Assembly (NCBI GenBank): GCA_028023455.1
Contig: JAQFVV010006313.1
Coordinates: forward strand, 2,831,147 to 2,895,146
Reading direction: 5' to 3'
From: Epiperipatus broadwayi
Taxonomy: Eukaryota > Onychophora > Udeonychophora > Euonychophora > Peripatidae
DNA length: 64,000 nt
In this document: piece after piece, positions 38,456 through 49,071 of the stretch
How positions within the stretch are numbered: position 1 is the stretch's first letter
How the letters are laid out: each line of letters opens with the position of its first letter
Translations under genes and position numbers: made by a program
Notes under the pieces: model-generated
Seen by the model: only the letters and a program-made list of their open reading frames with translations
What the model was told of the DNA's origin: nothing
Database searches by the model: none

Positions 38456-40590
38456 GTAGTTAAGTGTTGTAGAGTATGACATAAAAATCCCTTATCATGT
38501 TTTGCTACAGTGATTTTTAATTAACATAGAATAATTTTATAAACCTGGGATTTTATTGAGTTAAATTATAGTAGATAAGAGATTAAGATTTGAGTATTAG
38601 TTTAATCTTAATGAGTAGGATTTATTAAAGTCGTAAGAATGCTACTAGTTTATTTATTTGAGATAGTAATAGGGGGGATAGTATTTTTATGCCATTGAGG
38701 TAGTATCCTGTGGAATGTTGGCTCAATGTAATCGTTCTTGTCATCTGTATTTTCACTTCCAAGTCTCATGAAATAATAAATATTTATTTATTTAGTTTAT
38801 AAACTGAACCTTTTTATTATTTTGATAATAGAATGTATTAATATTAATACAGGATATTTTATTTATTAACTATTTGCATTTTAACAAATGTAATCTGTAA
38901 CTGAGCTAACCCATTTTTGTTTAATATTATATTGCCCGGAAGTGATATACAAACGTTAGGTTAGAATATATATATATGCCATTGTGTGGGAAAGTAATGC
39001 TATTTTAACTAAAACTGCCTAATAAGATTAAGCATCCATTCAATAAAAAAAATAAAAAAACTAATACTAAATCTGATATAAAATTAGTAATTGTAATTAT
39101 TGGTATTCATAATTTTTTTCCAGATAAAAAGTTAGAGATATGATTATGTTTATTAATAGAGTCCAACCTTAATAAATGTCGAGGATCTATGATTTTTTTT
39201 TGAGATGGGATTTTAATACATACGTATTTAATCATGAATTGTTAGCATAAGTTAGTTTAAGAGTCATCTATAATTTCTAGTTATAAGTTTTAAAAAATGT
39301 ATTAGAATTTTTAAGACTGACTTTGACTAACACTTGATATTTAAATTACTCACACATTCCTGTGTGTATAACTGTTTGTAGAAGAAATTATATGTGCAGA
39401 ATGGAGTGAATTGCCAGTTTGAAAAAAAACGCATCAAGATGAAGTACGTCATATTTAGTATTTTGCTTTGTTAAGTGAATGATATTCAGTTTTAATGTTT
39501 TGTAAGACTTCTATTAGACGATAATATGAGGTATTAATAATTATTTTTTTATAATATTTAGTTTTGCTATGGAGGATATGACAGAAAATAGAATAGGTTG
39601 AAGAGCTACAAATAGACTTAGGGTGAAAAATTTTAGAAAAATAAGTTTCTGCCGAAAAAGTTAAAAGTTAGCATAATAAAATATCAATTAACCAGAAAAA
39701 TGGAACAGCTTATTCAGTATGTGAAGCTACTTGTAATTAGAAGATTGGTTTGTATAGCCATTGCAAAGGTCACTTGTAGAAGAATTTATTTTTCTCAGTT
39801 TTTCTTTTCTTTATTTTCATTTTTTCGAAATGCGTTAGCCATATTCATTACATGTGGGCTGTTTCCTCTTATTATTTATTTAATATATATAAAAAGAAAT
39901 GATGTATAAATTTTCATATCTTAAATAAATCAGTATATATATATATAGTAATTATGAAATACATAAAAAATATTATAAAAATATTTTTAAATTTAATGAT
40001 ATACTTAACAGGGGGTGTTGTATTCAATTTCTTGTTACATTTTGTGATAACAATGTTCCTACTGCGGCAATATTTTATTCCTTGAGAGAATGAAATAATA
40101 ATTATGTTTTTTTTAAAAAAATGTTTTTCTCATCTATTTACTTTAATGTTAACAGTAAAAATTAAATTTATTATAGAGTAATTCGTACATATATACAAAA
40201 TCTTTTCGATAACTTATCTAGTTCCTCATCATATATATATATATATATTTATAGTCGTTACATGTAAATGTAATATCTTTCCTTTTCTAAATTTAATACT
40301 AGCATGTAAACGTCAATATCAAAATAAAGCATTGTAAAAGTTTTTCAATACGTGTAGGGTATTAAAAATTATGTAGATATATTTTTTACTAATCAGTGAA
40401 TGTAACTATGTATTCACTAAACTAGCAATCCACCTATCTATCCATTAATCCTGCTTATAATCTATTTTCCAGTCTATTTACATATCTAAGTATACATCTA
40501 TCAGGTTGTTAAACGATTTTTCTATTAATATAATAATCCATAAATCAATAATTTTATTTAACAATTTACCATTTATCTGAATTATATTTG
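38456..40590. other. AT-rich intergenic DNA, nothing recognised
   Basis: A 69-codon frame at 39700-39909 has a hydrophobic C-terminal half, but nothing supports it as a gene. No repeat family recognised. Confidence 0.4.
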
Positions 40591-40592
40591 TG

Positions 40593-40922
<330 letters not shown>

Positions 40923-41520
40923 ACAAACTGTTCATAAATATATCTGATTATTTATCTATTTGTCTGCCAGTCACTCTTTACATTTTATTTAATGTAATGG
41001 TCTGTGAATGGATAGTGACATGAATTTTTATTGCAACAAATGAGCATAATAGTATTAAAAAGAAATATAATCCTCTTTCTAGCTTTCATGATTAAGTTAA
41101 TGATGATGATAATGATAGACAATACTGACATATTTTTCTATATTCTTCATATCTCAGAAACAGTGTCTATATGAAAGCTGGTCAATGATCATATCACAAT
41201 CTAAGTTCAAGCTGATGAGTATCATAAGGAAAGTTTCATCGTTTTCCTATCTTTATATCTAAGATAATTTGCCAAAATTTTTAATAGCACTCCTAAGCTT
41301 TATGCTAACATCAATGACTATTTCTCAACCAAAGCCTTACCTTTGATTTATAGTAAGCGCTAAATTAAGGATCACATGAAGTACTCATGGAAGAAATAAT
41401 TTAGAATTATTATTTTTCCCTAACAATGTTCACATAATAAAGTAAATGCTAACTATTGGTATTAAGTAATAGTAAACAAAATGGCATATATAGATTAGTA
41501 ACCAAATATTTTACAGTATT
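40923..41520. other. AT-rich spacer between two TATC tracts
   Basis: Nothing recognised. Confidence 0.5.
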
Positions 41521-42399
<879 letters not shown>

Positions 42400-42400
<1 letters not shown>

Positions 42401-43370
42401 TTCAATAATTATGCATCAAAATAATAAAAAAATGTTTATAATTTACCAAACAAAGTACTTTATACAGATGATTTTCAATTTTAGAGAATGGTTTCATATT
42501 GCAATAAAACCTTCTCAGACATCATTTTAAAAAAAAAATCTTTGTGATTTTGAATTGACTCTTGAAAAAATAGATACTTCAACAGCCAATATAGCTAGGG
42601 CAGAAATTTGTAATGTTTTTTAAAAAGCTAAATCTCGTAGGGATAATATGTCAACAAAAAGACTTGTTTTACACAACCTAAAATTAAATAAATCAGTTGT
42701 TATACTTCCGTCTGATAAAGATAATGCTATGGTGGTAGTGGTCATAGAACATGACACATATAATAATGAAATCCTACCTTAAATAAATAATAAAATTTAT
42801 ATAAAATATAAGAGATCTTACAACTTATTTACAAAAGAACTATTAATTCAATCATTAATAAATCACCTATTCTTTGTAAGAGATGTTGTATTTGTCCAGA
42901 ATTTTGTGGGCTTCCTGAAATATATAAAGCAGATGCTGCTCTTTATCCAATAGTAAGTGCAACAGGATCACCTACTCACAATTCAGCTAGGTTTCTATCT
43001 GATTTAATAAAACCTACATTCCCATTTATTAAGTCATGTACAAAAAACTCAATACATGTGGTTTCTTTAAAAAAAAGTTAATACAGACGATATTTTGGTC
43101 AGTTTCAATGTTGTCACTTTATTTACAAATATTCCTGTTGATAAAGCTTTGAATATCATTTGTCAATGATGCATTTTACCTTCTATAATTTTGTTTTGGT
43201 TAAACAGTGTTTTTTAAACATATATATTTTTTGTATAATGGACCACATTATCAACAAACCTTTGGTACTTCTATGGGTTTTCATATTTCAAAAGTAATAG
43301 CTAATTTGTTTATGGAACATCCAGAAACTCATGCTCTAGAATCAACACCTTTTAAACTATAAATGCTTAT
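42400..43370 (+). pseudogene. Penelope-like element remnant, second lineage
   Basis: Plus-strand frames, heavily broken, show conserved PLE RT segments in order: a VYNLPNKVL-like start (~42437), LEKIDTSTANIARAEICNVF (~42562), LNKSVVILPSDKDNAMVVVV (~42690-42745; PLE consensus LPADKGxxxVVM), FCGLPEIYKADAALYPIVSA then GSPTHNSARFLSDL (~42900-43005), ILVSFNVVTLFTNIPVDKAL (~43095-43150; motif A with D changed to N), and FGTSMGFHISKVIANLFMEH (~43265-43320; motif B). The copy then breaks off before YxDD and GIY-YIG. It resembles the Poseidon/Neptune type more than the PLE at 52.8 kb. Inactive. Confidence 0.75.
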
Positions 43371-43379
43371 ATCCAAAAT

Positions 43380-43610
43380 CATCACCTGTGAATGATATAC
43401 ATATATATGACAAGTAGAATAAATTAATTGATTTGTAACCAGAAAATTAACATCACCTGTGAGTGATTTAAAATGTCATAAATATATGTAAATCAAAACT
43501 ACCTGTACTTCAGTAAACCATAAATGATTATAGACAAAATCATCACCTGACTGTGAACAAAAACTTAAATTTTAATTTGAATCCCTAACTTAATCACCTG
43601 TGAGTGAAAC
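43380..43610. promoter_or_regulatory. Cluster of four TCACCTG-based palindromes
   Basis: TCACCTGTGA occurs at 43382, 43453 and 43594, and TCACCTGACTGTGA at 43543, in otherwise AT-rich DNA. Most copies sit in a longer shared context (AATCATCACCTGTGARTGA). CACCTG is an E-box of the type bound by Snail/ZEB factors, but the cluster may equally be a decayed tandem repeat. No function can be claimed. Confidence 0.35.
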
Positions 43611-43639
43611 AATCTGTATAATCATTGTAATTATTATTT

Positions 43640-44515
43640 TCATTTATTAATTTTATTATTCAAATATTTGGCTTTCATTAAATTAATTTAAATTTAATGT
43701 CTGCTTAGTGTCTCAATGTTGCTCATTGTTAAGTCATTATTGATTAGTTATCTAGTAGTTGTTAAGGATCACATTCTTATTTGAAAATTATGTCCAAGAT
43801 CTATATAGCTATACTGTTTAAAATGTCAGTTTCCTATAGTCTTATGCTTTACCAATGTGCTACTGCTGGCATGTGATTAAAGAGAATACTGCTGTGGTCT
43901 CATAGGTGTCATCCACAAGGTAGTAAATCTTTGAGCATTAGTAAAGGAACTGTGGCTATGTCAGACACATGGTTATCACCACCTTATGCTGGTCAGTCTT
44001 GTGATGATTTACTAAAACTCTGGGTTTTGTTGTGCGAATGTAAAAATTTGACCTTTACACTATAATAGCTCTTTTGTTGGGTTTTGAGGTAAAATGAGTT
44101 CTCTTTTACTTCAAATGCAAGTTTTATATGGATTTAAATCTAGAAAGCTATTTTTATAGATGTGAGAATGTGAAAGAATCACATATTTTTTGACATTCCA
44201 AAAATATTTTTAGCCTTTCCAGAGAGTTGTATATGAAGAATTAATGTTTATATGGATTGTTATTATAATAATGAATAAAAATGAGGAGATAATAAAATCC
44301 TTATAAGAACTTGGATTTGAAGAAAAGAAGGATTCATTCTCTCCAAAAAAATGCTATTATATCTTTATTTTAAAATGTTGCCTAGCCTCAGGAATTGTTA
44401 ATTAGTAGTAATTGATAATTTGTTAATAATGTCAAAAGTTAAAGTGTATTTCAATTTAATACATATTGTGTTTTCTTACTATTCATTATTATAATAATAA
44501 ACCATATAAATTTAA
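43640..44515. other. Intergenic DNA, possible SINE fragment
   Basis: The minus strand around 43840-43870 reads TAGCACATTGGTAAAGC, an A-box/D-arm-like sequence, without a convincing B box. Otherwise nothing recognised. Confidence 0.3.
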
Positions 44516-44536
44516 TTCTCTCTCTCTCCTCCCCCC

Positions 44537-44598
<62 letters not shown>
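44516..44598. repeat. (CT)n(AT)n microsatellite at the left edge of the satellite
   Basis: CT repeats with a C-run, then about 45 bp of AT repeats that abut the first satellite monomer. Confidence 0.95.
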
Positions 44599-44602
<4 letters not shown>

Positions 44603-44753
44603 ACAAGTCAGATGTCACATGACTTATATATAGCTTGCACTTACAAATATGTAAAATTAAGAGTGTGCTAATAACTCTAAACAAGCTTTTTTTTTTTTAT
44701 TTATGATAAATGCTACTACAAGAGAAGGCATTCAAATCATTTTTATCTTGGAT

Positions 44754-44811
44754 TGTCCCCATCCCCAGACCGGTTTCGACCTATGGGTCTCTTCAGTGAG
44801 GAGTTGGGACA
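44754..44811 (-). ncRNA. Hammerhead ribozyme motif, satellite copy 1
   Basis: The 58-nt motif, read on the minus strand: stem I strand UGUCCC-AAC-UCCUCA; core CUGAAGA; stem II GACC-CAUA-GGUC; core GAAA; CCGG; UC; stem I strand UGGGGA-UG-GGGACA. Stem I pairs as two 6-bp helices (one G-U) around an internal loop, as in natural type I hammerheads. Stem III is the palindrome ACCGGU with no room for a loop, so two RNAs (or two neighbouring units) must pair for cleavage, as known for newt-satellite and retroelement hammerheads. Cleavage is predicted after GUC, between plus-strand positions 44768 and 44767. All invariant core bases are present (N7 is A). Confidence 0.85.
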
Positions 44812-45181
44812 TTAGATCTAAAAAACCAACTCAAGCAAAGCATTTATCTAAAAGATAATTGTTAGAAGAAGATCTGAAACTTTTAGACATCTACATGTCT
44901 TTAAAGTCAGCTCTCCAACTGAAAAAAATCATATGGGCCTGAACTTAATTCAGATACTCCATATATTAGTAGGCTAAGCTCTTTAATTTAGCTAAAGCCA
45001 CAACAGCAAAATAATAATAGTAATAATAACAAGTCAGATGTCACATGACTTATATATAGCTTGCACTTACAAATATGTAAAATTAAGAGTGTGCTAATAA
45101 CTCTAAACAAGCTTTTTTTTTTTTTTATTTATGATAAATGCTACTACAAGAGAAGGCATTCAAATCATTTTTATCTTGGAT

Positions 45182-45239
45182 TGTCCCCATCCCCAGACCG
45201 GTTTCGACCTATGGGTCTCTTCAGTGAGGAGTTGGGACA
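45182..45239 (-). ncRNA. Hammerhead ribozyme motif, satellite copy 2
   Basis: Identical over 58 nt to satellite copy 1. Confidence 0.85.
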
Positions 45240-45604
45240 TTAGATCTAAAAAACCAACTCAAGCAAAGCATTTATCTAAAAGATAATTGTTAGAAGAAGA
45301 TCTGAAACTTTTAGACATCTACATGTCTTTAAAGTCAGCTCTCCAACTGAAAAAATCATATGGGCCTGAACTTAATTCAGATACTCCATATATTAGTAGG
45401 CTAAGCTCTTTAATTTAGCTAAAGCCACAACAGCAAAATAATAATAGTAATAATAACAAGTCAGATGTCACATGACTTATATATAGCTTGCACTTACAAA
45501 TATGTAAAATTAAGAGTGTGCTAATAACTCTAAACAAGCTTTTTTTTTTATTTATGATAAATGCTACTACAAGAGAAGGCATTCAAATCATTTTTATCTT
45601 GGAT

Positions 45605-45662
45605 TGTCCCCATCCCCAGACCGGTTTCGACCTATGGGTCTCTTCAGTGAGGAGTTGGGACA
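45605..45662 (-). ncRNA. Hammerhead ribozyme motif, satellite copy 3
   Basis: Identical over 58 nt to satellite copy 1. Confidence 0.85.
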
Positions 45663-46028
45663 TTAGATCTAAAAAACCAACTCAAGCAAAGCATTTATCT
45701 AAAAGATAATTGTTAGAAGAAGATCTGAAACTTTTAGACATCTACATGTCTTTAAAGTCAGCTCTCCAACTGAAAAAATCATATGGGCCTGAACTTAATT
45801 CAGATACTCCATATATTAGTAGGCTAAGCTCTTTAATTTAGCTAAAGCCACAACAGCAAAATAATAATAGTAATAATAACAAGTCAGATGTCACATGACT
45901 TATATATAGCTTGCACTTACAAATATGTAAAATTAAGAGTGTGCTAATAACTCTAAACAAGCTTTTTTTTTTTATTTATGATAAATGCTACTACAAGAGA
46001 AGGCATTCAAATCATTTTTATCTTGGAT

Positions 46029-46086
46029 TGTCCCCATCCCCAGACCGGTTTCGACCTATGGGTCTCTTCAGTGAGGAGTTGGGACA
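46029..46086 (-). ncRNA. Hammerhead ribozyme motif, satellite copy 4
   Basis: Identical over 58 nt to satellite copy 1. Confidence 0.85.
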
Positions 46087-46455
46087 TTAGATCTAAAAAA
46101 CCAACTCAAGCAAAGCATTTATCTAAAAGATAATTGTTAGAAGAAGATCTGAAACTTTTAGACATCTACATGTCTTTAAAGTCAGCTCTCCAACTGAAAA
46201 AATCATATGGGCCTGAACTTAATTCAGATACTCCATATATTAGTAGGCTAAGCTCTTTAATTTAGCTAAAGCCACAACAGCAAAATAATAATAGTAATAA
46301 TAACAAGTCAGATGTCACATGACTTATATATAGCTTGCACTTACAAATATGTAAAATTAAGAGTGTGCTAATAACTCTAAACAAGCTTTTTTTTTTTTTT
46401 TATTTATGATAAATGCTACTACAAGAGAAGGCATTCAAATCATTTTATCTTGGAT

Positions 46456-46513
46456 TGTCCCCATCCCCAGACCGGTTTCGACCTATGGGTCTCTTCAGTG
46501 AGGAGTTGGGACA
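46456..46513 (-). ncRNA. Hammerhead ribozyme motif, satellite copy 5
   Basis: Identical over 58 nt to satellite copy 1; the last copy before the palindrome centre. Confidence 0.85.
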
Positions 46514-46810
46514 TTAGATCTAAAAAACCAACTCAAGCAAAGCATTTATCTAAAAGATAATTGTTAGAAGAAGATCTGAAACTTTTAGACATCTACATGT
46601 CTTTAAAGTCAGCTCTCCAACTGAAAAAATCATATGGGCCTGAACTTAATTCAGATACTCCATATATTAGTAGGCTTAGCTCTTTAATTTAGCTAAAGCC
46701 ACAACAGCAAAATAATAATAGTAATAATAACAAGTCAGATGTCACATGACTTATATATAGCTTGCACTTACAAATATGTAAAATTAAGAGTGTGCTAATA
46801 ACTCTAAACA

Positions 46811-46850
46811 AGCTTTTTTTTTTTTTTATTTATAAAAAAAAAAAAAGCTT
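46811..46850. repeat. Centre of the satellite palindrome
   Basis: AAGC plus a 14-T run, then ATTTAT, then a 13-A run plus GCTT: two monomers in opposite orientation meet at their homopolymer tract with only about 6 unpaired bases between them. About 2.2 kb on each side is inverted. Confidence 0.9.
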
Positions 46851-47146
46851 GTTTAGAGTTATTAGCACACTCTTAATTTTACATATTTGTAAGTGCAAGC
46901 TATATATAAGTCATGTGACATCTGACTTGTTATTATTACTATTATTATTTTGCTGTTGTGGCTTTAGCTAAATTAAAGAGCTTAGCCTACTAATATATGG
47001 AGTATCTGAATTAAGTTCAGGCTCATATGATTTTTTCAGTTGGAGAGCTGACTTTAAAGACATGTAGATGTCTAAAAGTTTCAGATCTTCTTCTAACAAT
47101 TATCTTTTAGATAAATGCTTTGCTTGAGTTGGTTTTTTAGATCTAA

Positions 47147-47204
47147 TGTCCCAACTCCTCACTGAAGAGACCCATAGGTCGAAACCGGTCTGGGGATGGG
47201 GACA
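47147..47204 (+). ncRNA. Hammerhead ribozyme motif, satellite copy 6
   Basis: Plus-strand orientation, identical over 58 nt to copy 1. Core CUGAAGA at 47162-47168, GAAA at 47181-47184, predicted cleavage after GUC, between 47190 and 47191. Confidence 0.85.
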
Positions 47205-47383
47205 ATCCAAGATAAAAATGATTTGAATGCCTTCTCTTGTAGTAGCATTTATCATAAATAAAAAAAAAAAAAAGCTTGTTTAGAGTTATTAGCACACTCT
47301 TAATTTTACATATTTGTAAGTGCAAGCTATATATAAGTCATGTGACATCTGACTTGTTATTATTACTATTATTATTTTGCTGT

Positions 47384-47453
47384 TGTGGCTTTAGCTAAAT
47401 TAAAGAGCTAAGCCTACTAATATATGGAGTATCTGAATTAAGTTCAGGCCCAT
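47384..47453 (+). promoter_or_regulatory. tRNA-like A/B-box module in the satellite monomer (one of ten)
   Basis: On the ribozyme strand the unit reads TTTAGCTAAATTAAAGAGC, like a tRNA D arm with A box (typical TAGCTCAGTTGGTAGAGC), then an anticodon-arm-like AGCCTACTAATATATGGAG, then AAGTTCAGGCCC, close to a B box (GGTTCRANNCC). A-to-B spacing is about 30 nt as in tRNAs. The same module recurs in every monomer (for example 46957-47026). No acceptor stem forms. It could be an internal polymerase III promoter inherited from a tRNA. Confidence 0.45.
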
Positions 47454-47573
47454 ATGATTTTTTCAGTTGGAGAGCTGACTTTAAAGACATGTAGATGTCT
47501 AAAAGTTTCAGATCTTCTTCTAACAATTATCTTTTAGATAAATGCTTTGCTTGAGTTGGTTTTTTAGATCTAA

Positions 47574-47631
47574 TGTCCCAACTCCTCACTGAAGAGACCC
47601 ATAGGTCGAAACCGGTCTGGGGATGGGGACA
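47574..47631 (+). ncRNA. Hammerhead ribozyme motif, satellite copy 7
   Basis: Identical over 58 nt to satellite copy 6. Confidence 0.85.
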
Positions 47632-47998
47632 ATCCAAGATAAAAATGATTTGAATGCCTTCTCTTGTAGTAGCATTTATCATAAATAAAAAAAAAAAAGC
47701 TTGTTTAGAGTTATTAGCACACTCTTAATTTTACATATTTGTAAGTGCAAGCTATATATAAGTCATGTGACATCTGACTTGTTATTATTACTATTATTAT
47801 TTTGCTGTTGTGGCTTTAGCTAAATTAAAGAGCTAAGCCTACTAATATATGGAGTATCTGAATTAAGTTCAGGCCCATATGATTTTTTCAGTTGGAGAGC
47901 TGACTTTAAAGACATGTAGATGTCTAAAAGTTTCAGATCTTCTTCTAACAATTATCTTTTAGATAAATGCTTTGCTTGAGTTGGTTTTTTAGATCTAA

Positions 47999-48056
47999 TG
48001 TCCCAACTCCTCACTGAAGAGACCCATAGGTCGAAACCGGTCTGGGGATGGGGACA
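47999..48056 (+). ncRNA. Hammerhead ribozyme motif, satellite copy 8
   Basis: Identical over 58 nt to satellite copy 6. Confidence 0.85.
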
Positions 48057-48425
48057 ATCCAAGATAAAAATGATTTGAATGCCTTCTCTTGTAGTAGCAT
48101 TTATCATAAATAAAAAAAAAAAAAAGCTTGTTTAGAGTTATTAGCACACTCTTAATTTTACATATTTGTAAGTGCAAGCTATATATAAGTCATGTGACAT
48201 CTGACTTGTTATTATTACTATTATTATTTTGCTGTTGTGGCTTTAGCTAAATTAAAGAGCTAAGCCTACTAATATATGGAGTATCTGAATTAAGTTCAGG
48301 CCCATATGATTTTTTCAGTTGGAGAGCTGACTTTAAAGACATGTAGATGTCTAAAAGTTTCAGATCTTCTTCTAACAATTATCTTTTAGATAAATGCTTT
48401 GCTTGAGTTGGTTTTTTAGATCTAA

Positions 48426-48483
48426 TGTCCCAACTCCTCACTGAAGAGACCCATAGGTCGAAACCGGTCTGGGGATGGGGACA
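48426..48483 (+). ncRNA. Hammerhead ribozyme motif, satellite copy 9
   Basis: Identical over 58 nt to satellite copy 6. Confidence 0.85.
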
Positions 48484-48846
48484 ATCCAAGATAAAAATGA
48501 TTTGAATGCCTTCTCTTGTAGTAGCATTTATCATAAATAAAAAAAAAGCTTGTTTAGAGTTATTAGCACACTCTTAATTTTACATATTTGTAAGTGCAAG
48601 CTATATATAAGTCATGTGACATCTGACTTGTTATTATTACTATTATTATTTTGCTGTTGTGGCTTTAGCTAAATTAAAGAGCTTAGCCTACTAATATATG
48701 GAGTATCTGAATTAAGTTCAGCCCATATGATTTTTTCAGTTGGAGAGCTGACTTTAAAGACATGTAGATGTCTAAAAGTTTCAGATCTTCTTCTAACAAT
48801 TATCTTTTAGATAAATGCTTTGCTTGAGTTGGTTTTTTAGATCTAA

Positions 48847-48904
48847 TGTCCCAACTCCTCACTGAAGAGACCCATAGGTCGAAACCGGTCTGGGGATGGG
48901 GACA
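48847..48904 (+). ncRNA. Hammerhead ribozyme motif, satellite copy 10
   Basis: Identical over 58 nt to satellite copy 6; the outermost copy on the right. Confidence 0.85.
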
Positions 48905-49000
48905 ATCCAAGATAAAAATGATTTGAATGCCTTCTCTTGTAGTAGCATTTATCATAAATAAAAAAAAAAGAAGCTTGTTTAGAGTTATTAGCACACTTTA

Positions 49001-49003
<3 letters not shown>

Positions 49004-49066
<63 letters not shown>
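49004..49066. repeat. (AT)n microsatellite at the right edge of the satellite
   Basis: About 60 bp of AT repeats starting inside a truncated monomer. Confidence 0.95.

Positions 49067-49071
<5 letters not shown>

Larger units (their letters stand above)
44598..46830 (-). repeat. Satellite array, left half (~425-bp HHR monomers)
   Basis: Head-to-tail monomers begin (arbitrary phase TAATAAC) at 44598, 45024, 45451, 45874, 46298 and 46725, giving periods of 426, 427, 423, 424 and 427 bp; the sixth is cut at the palindrome centre. Monomers are nearly identical, differing mainly in the length of one T-run and a few substitutions. On the minus strand each full unit contains one hammerhead motif, an A-run, a tRNA-like segment and an AT-rich remainder. 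Peptides read from the unit (such as a 60-residue frame repeated in several copies) are incidental. Confidence 0.95.
46831..49003 (+). repeat. Satellite array, right half (inverted)
   Basis: The same monomer in opposite orientation, with hammerheads at 47147, 47574, 47999, 48426 and 48847 (periods 427, 425, 427, 421). It ends inside a monomer at 49003, where an (AT)n tract begins. Small differences from the left half (for example a missing G in the GGCCC segment near 48721 and a GCTTAGC/GCTAAGC variant) show that the halves are not mere copies of one another's reads. Confidence 0.95.

Noticed and set aside
41205-41245. CTGATGAG followed by GGAAAG, a possible hammerhead core
   Set aside because: The bases between core halves do not form a stem II and no stem I or cleavage partner is present.
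45061-48177. A 60-residue frame repeated in satellite monomers (starts MHLQICKIK)
   Set aside because: It covers the satellite unit antisense to the ribozyme and spans its variable T-run, so its frame is not maintained in all copies; conservation follows from recent amplification, not coding.
44598-49003. CRISPR-like array
   Set aside because: Units are ~425 bp and identical throughout, with no short repeats separated by unique spacers, in a eukaryotic context.
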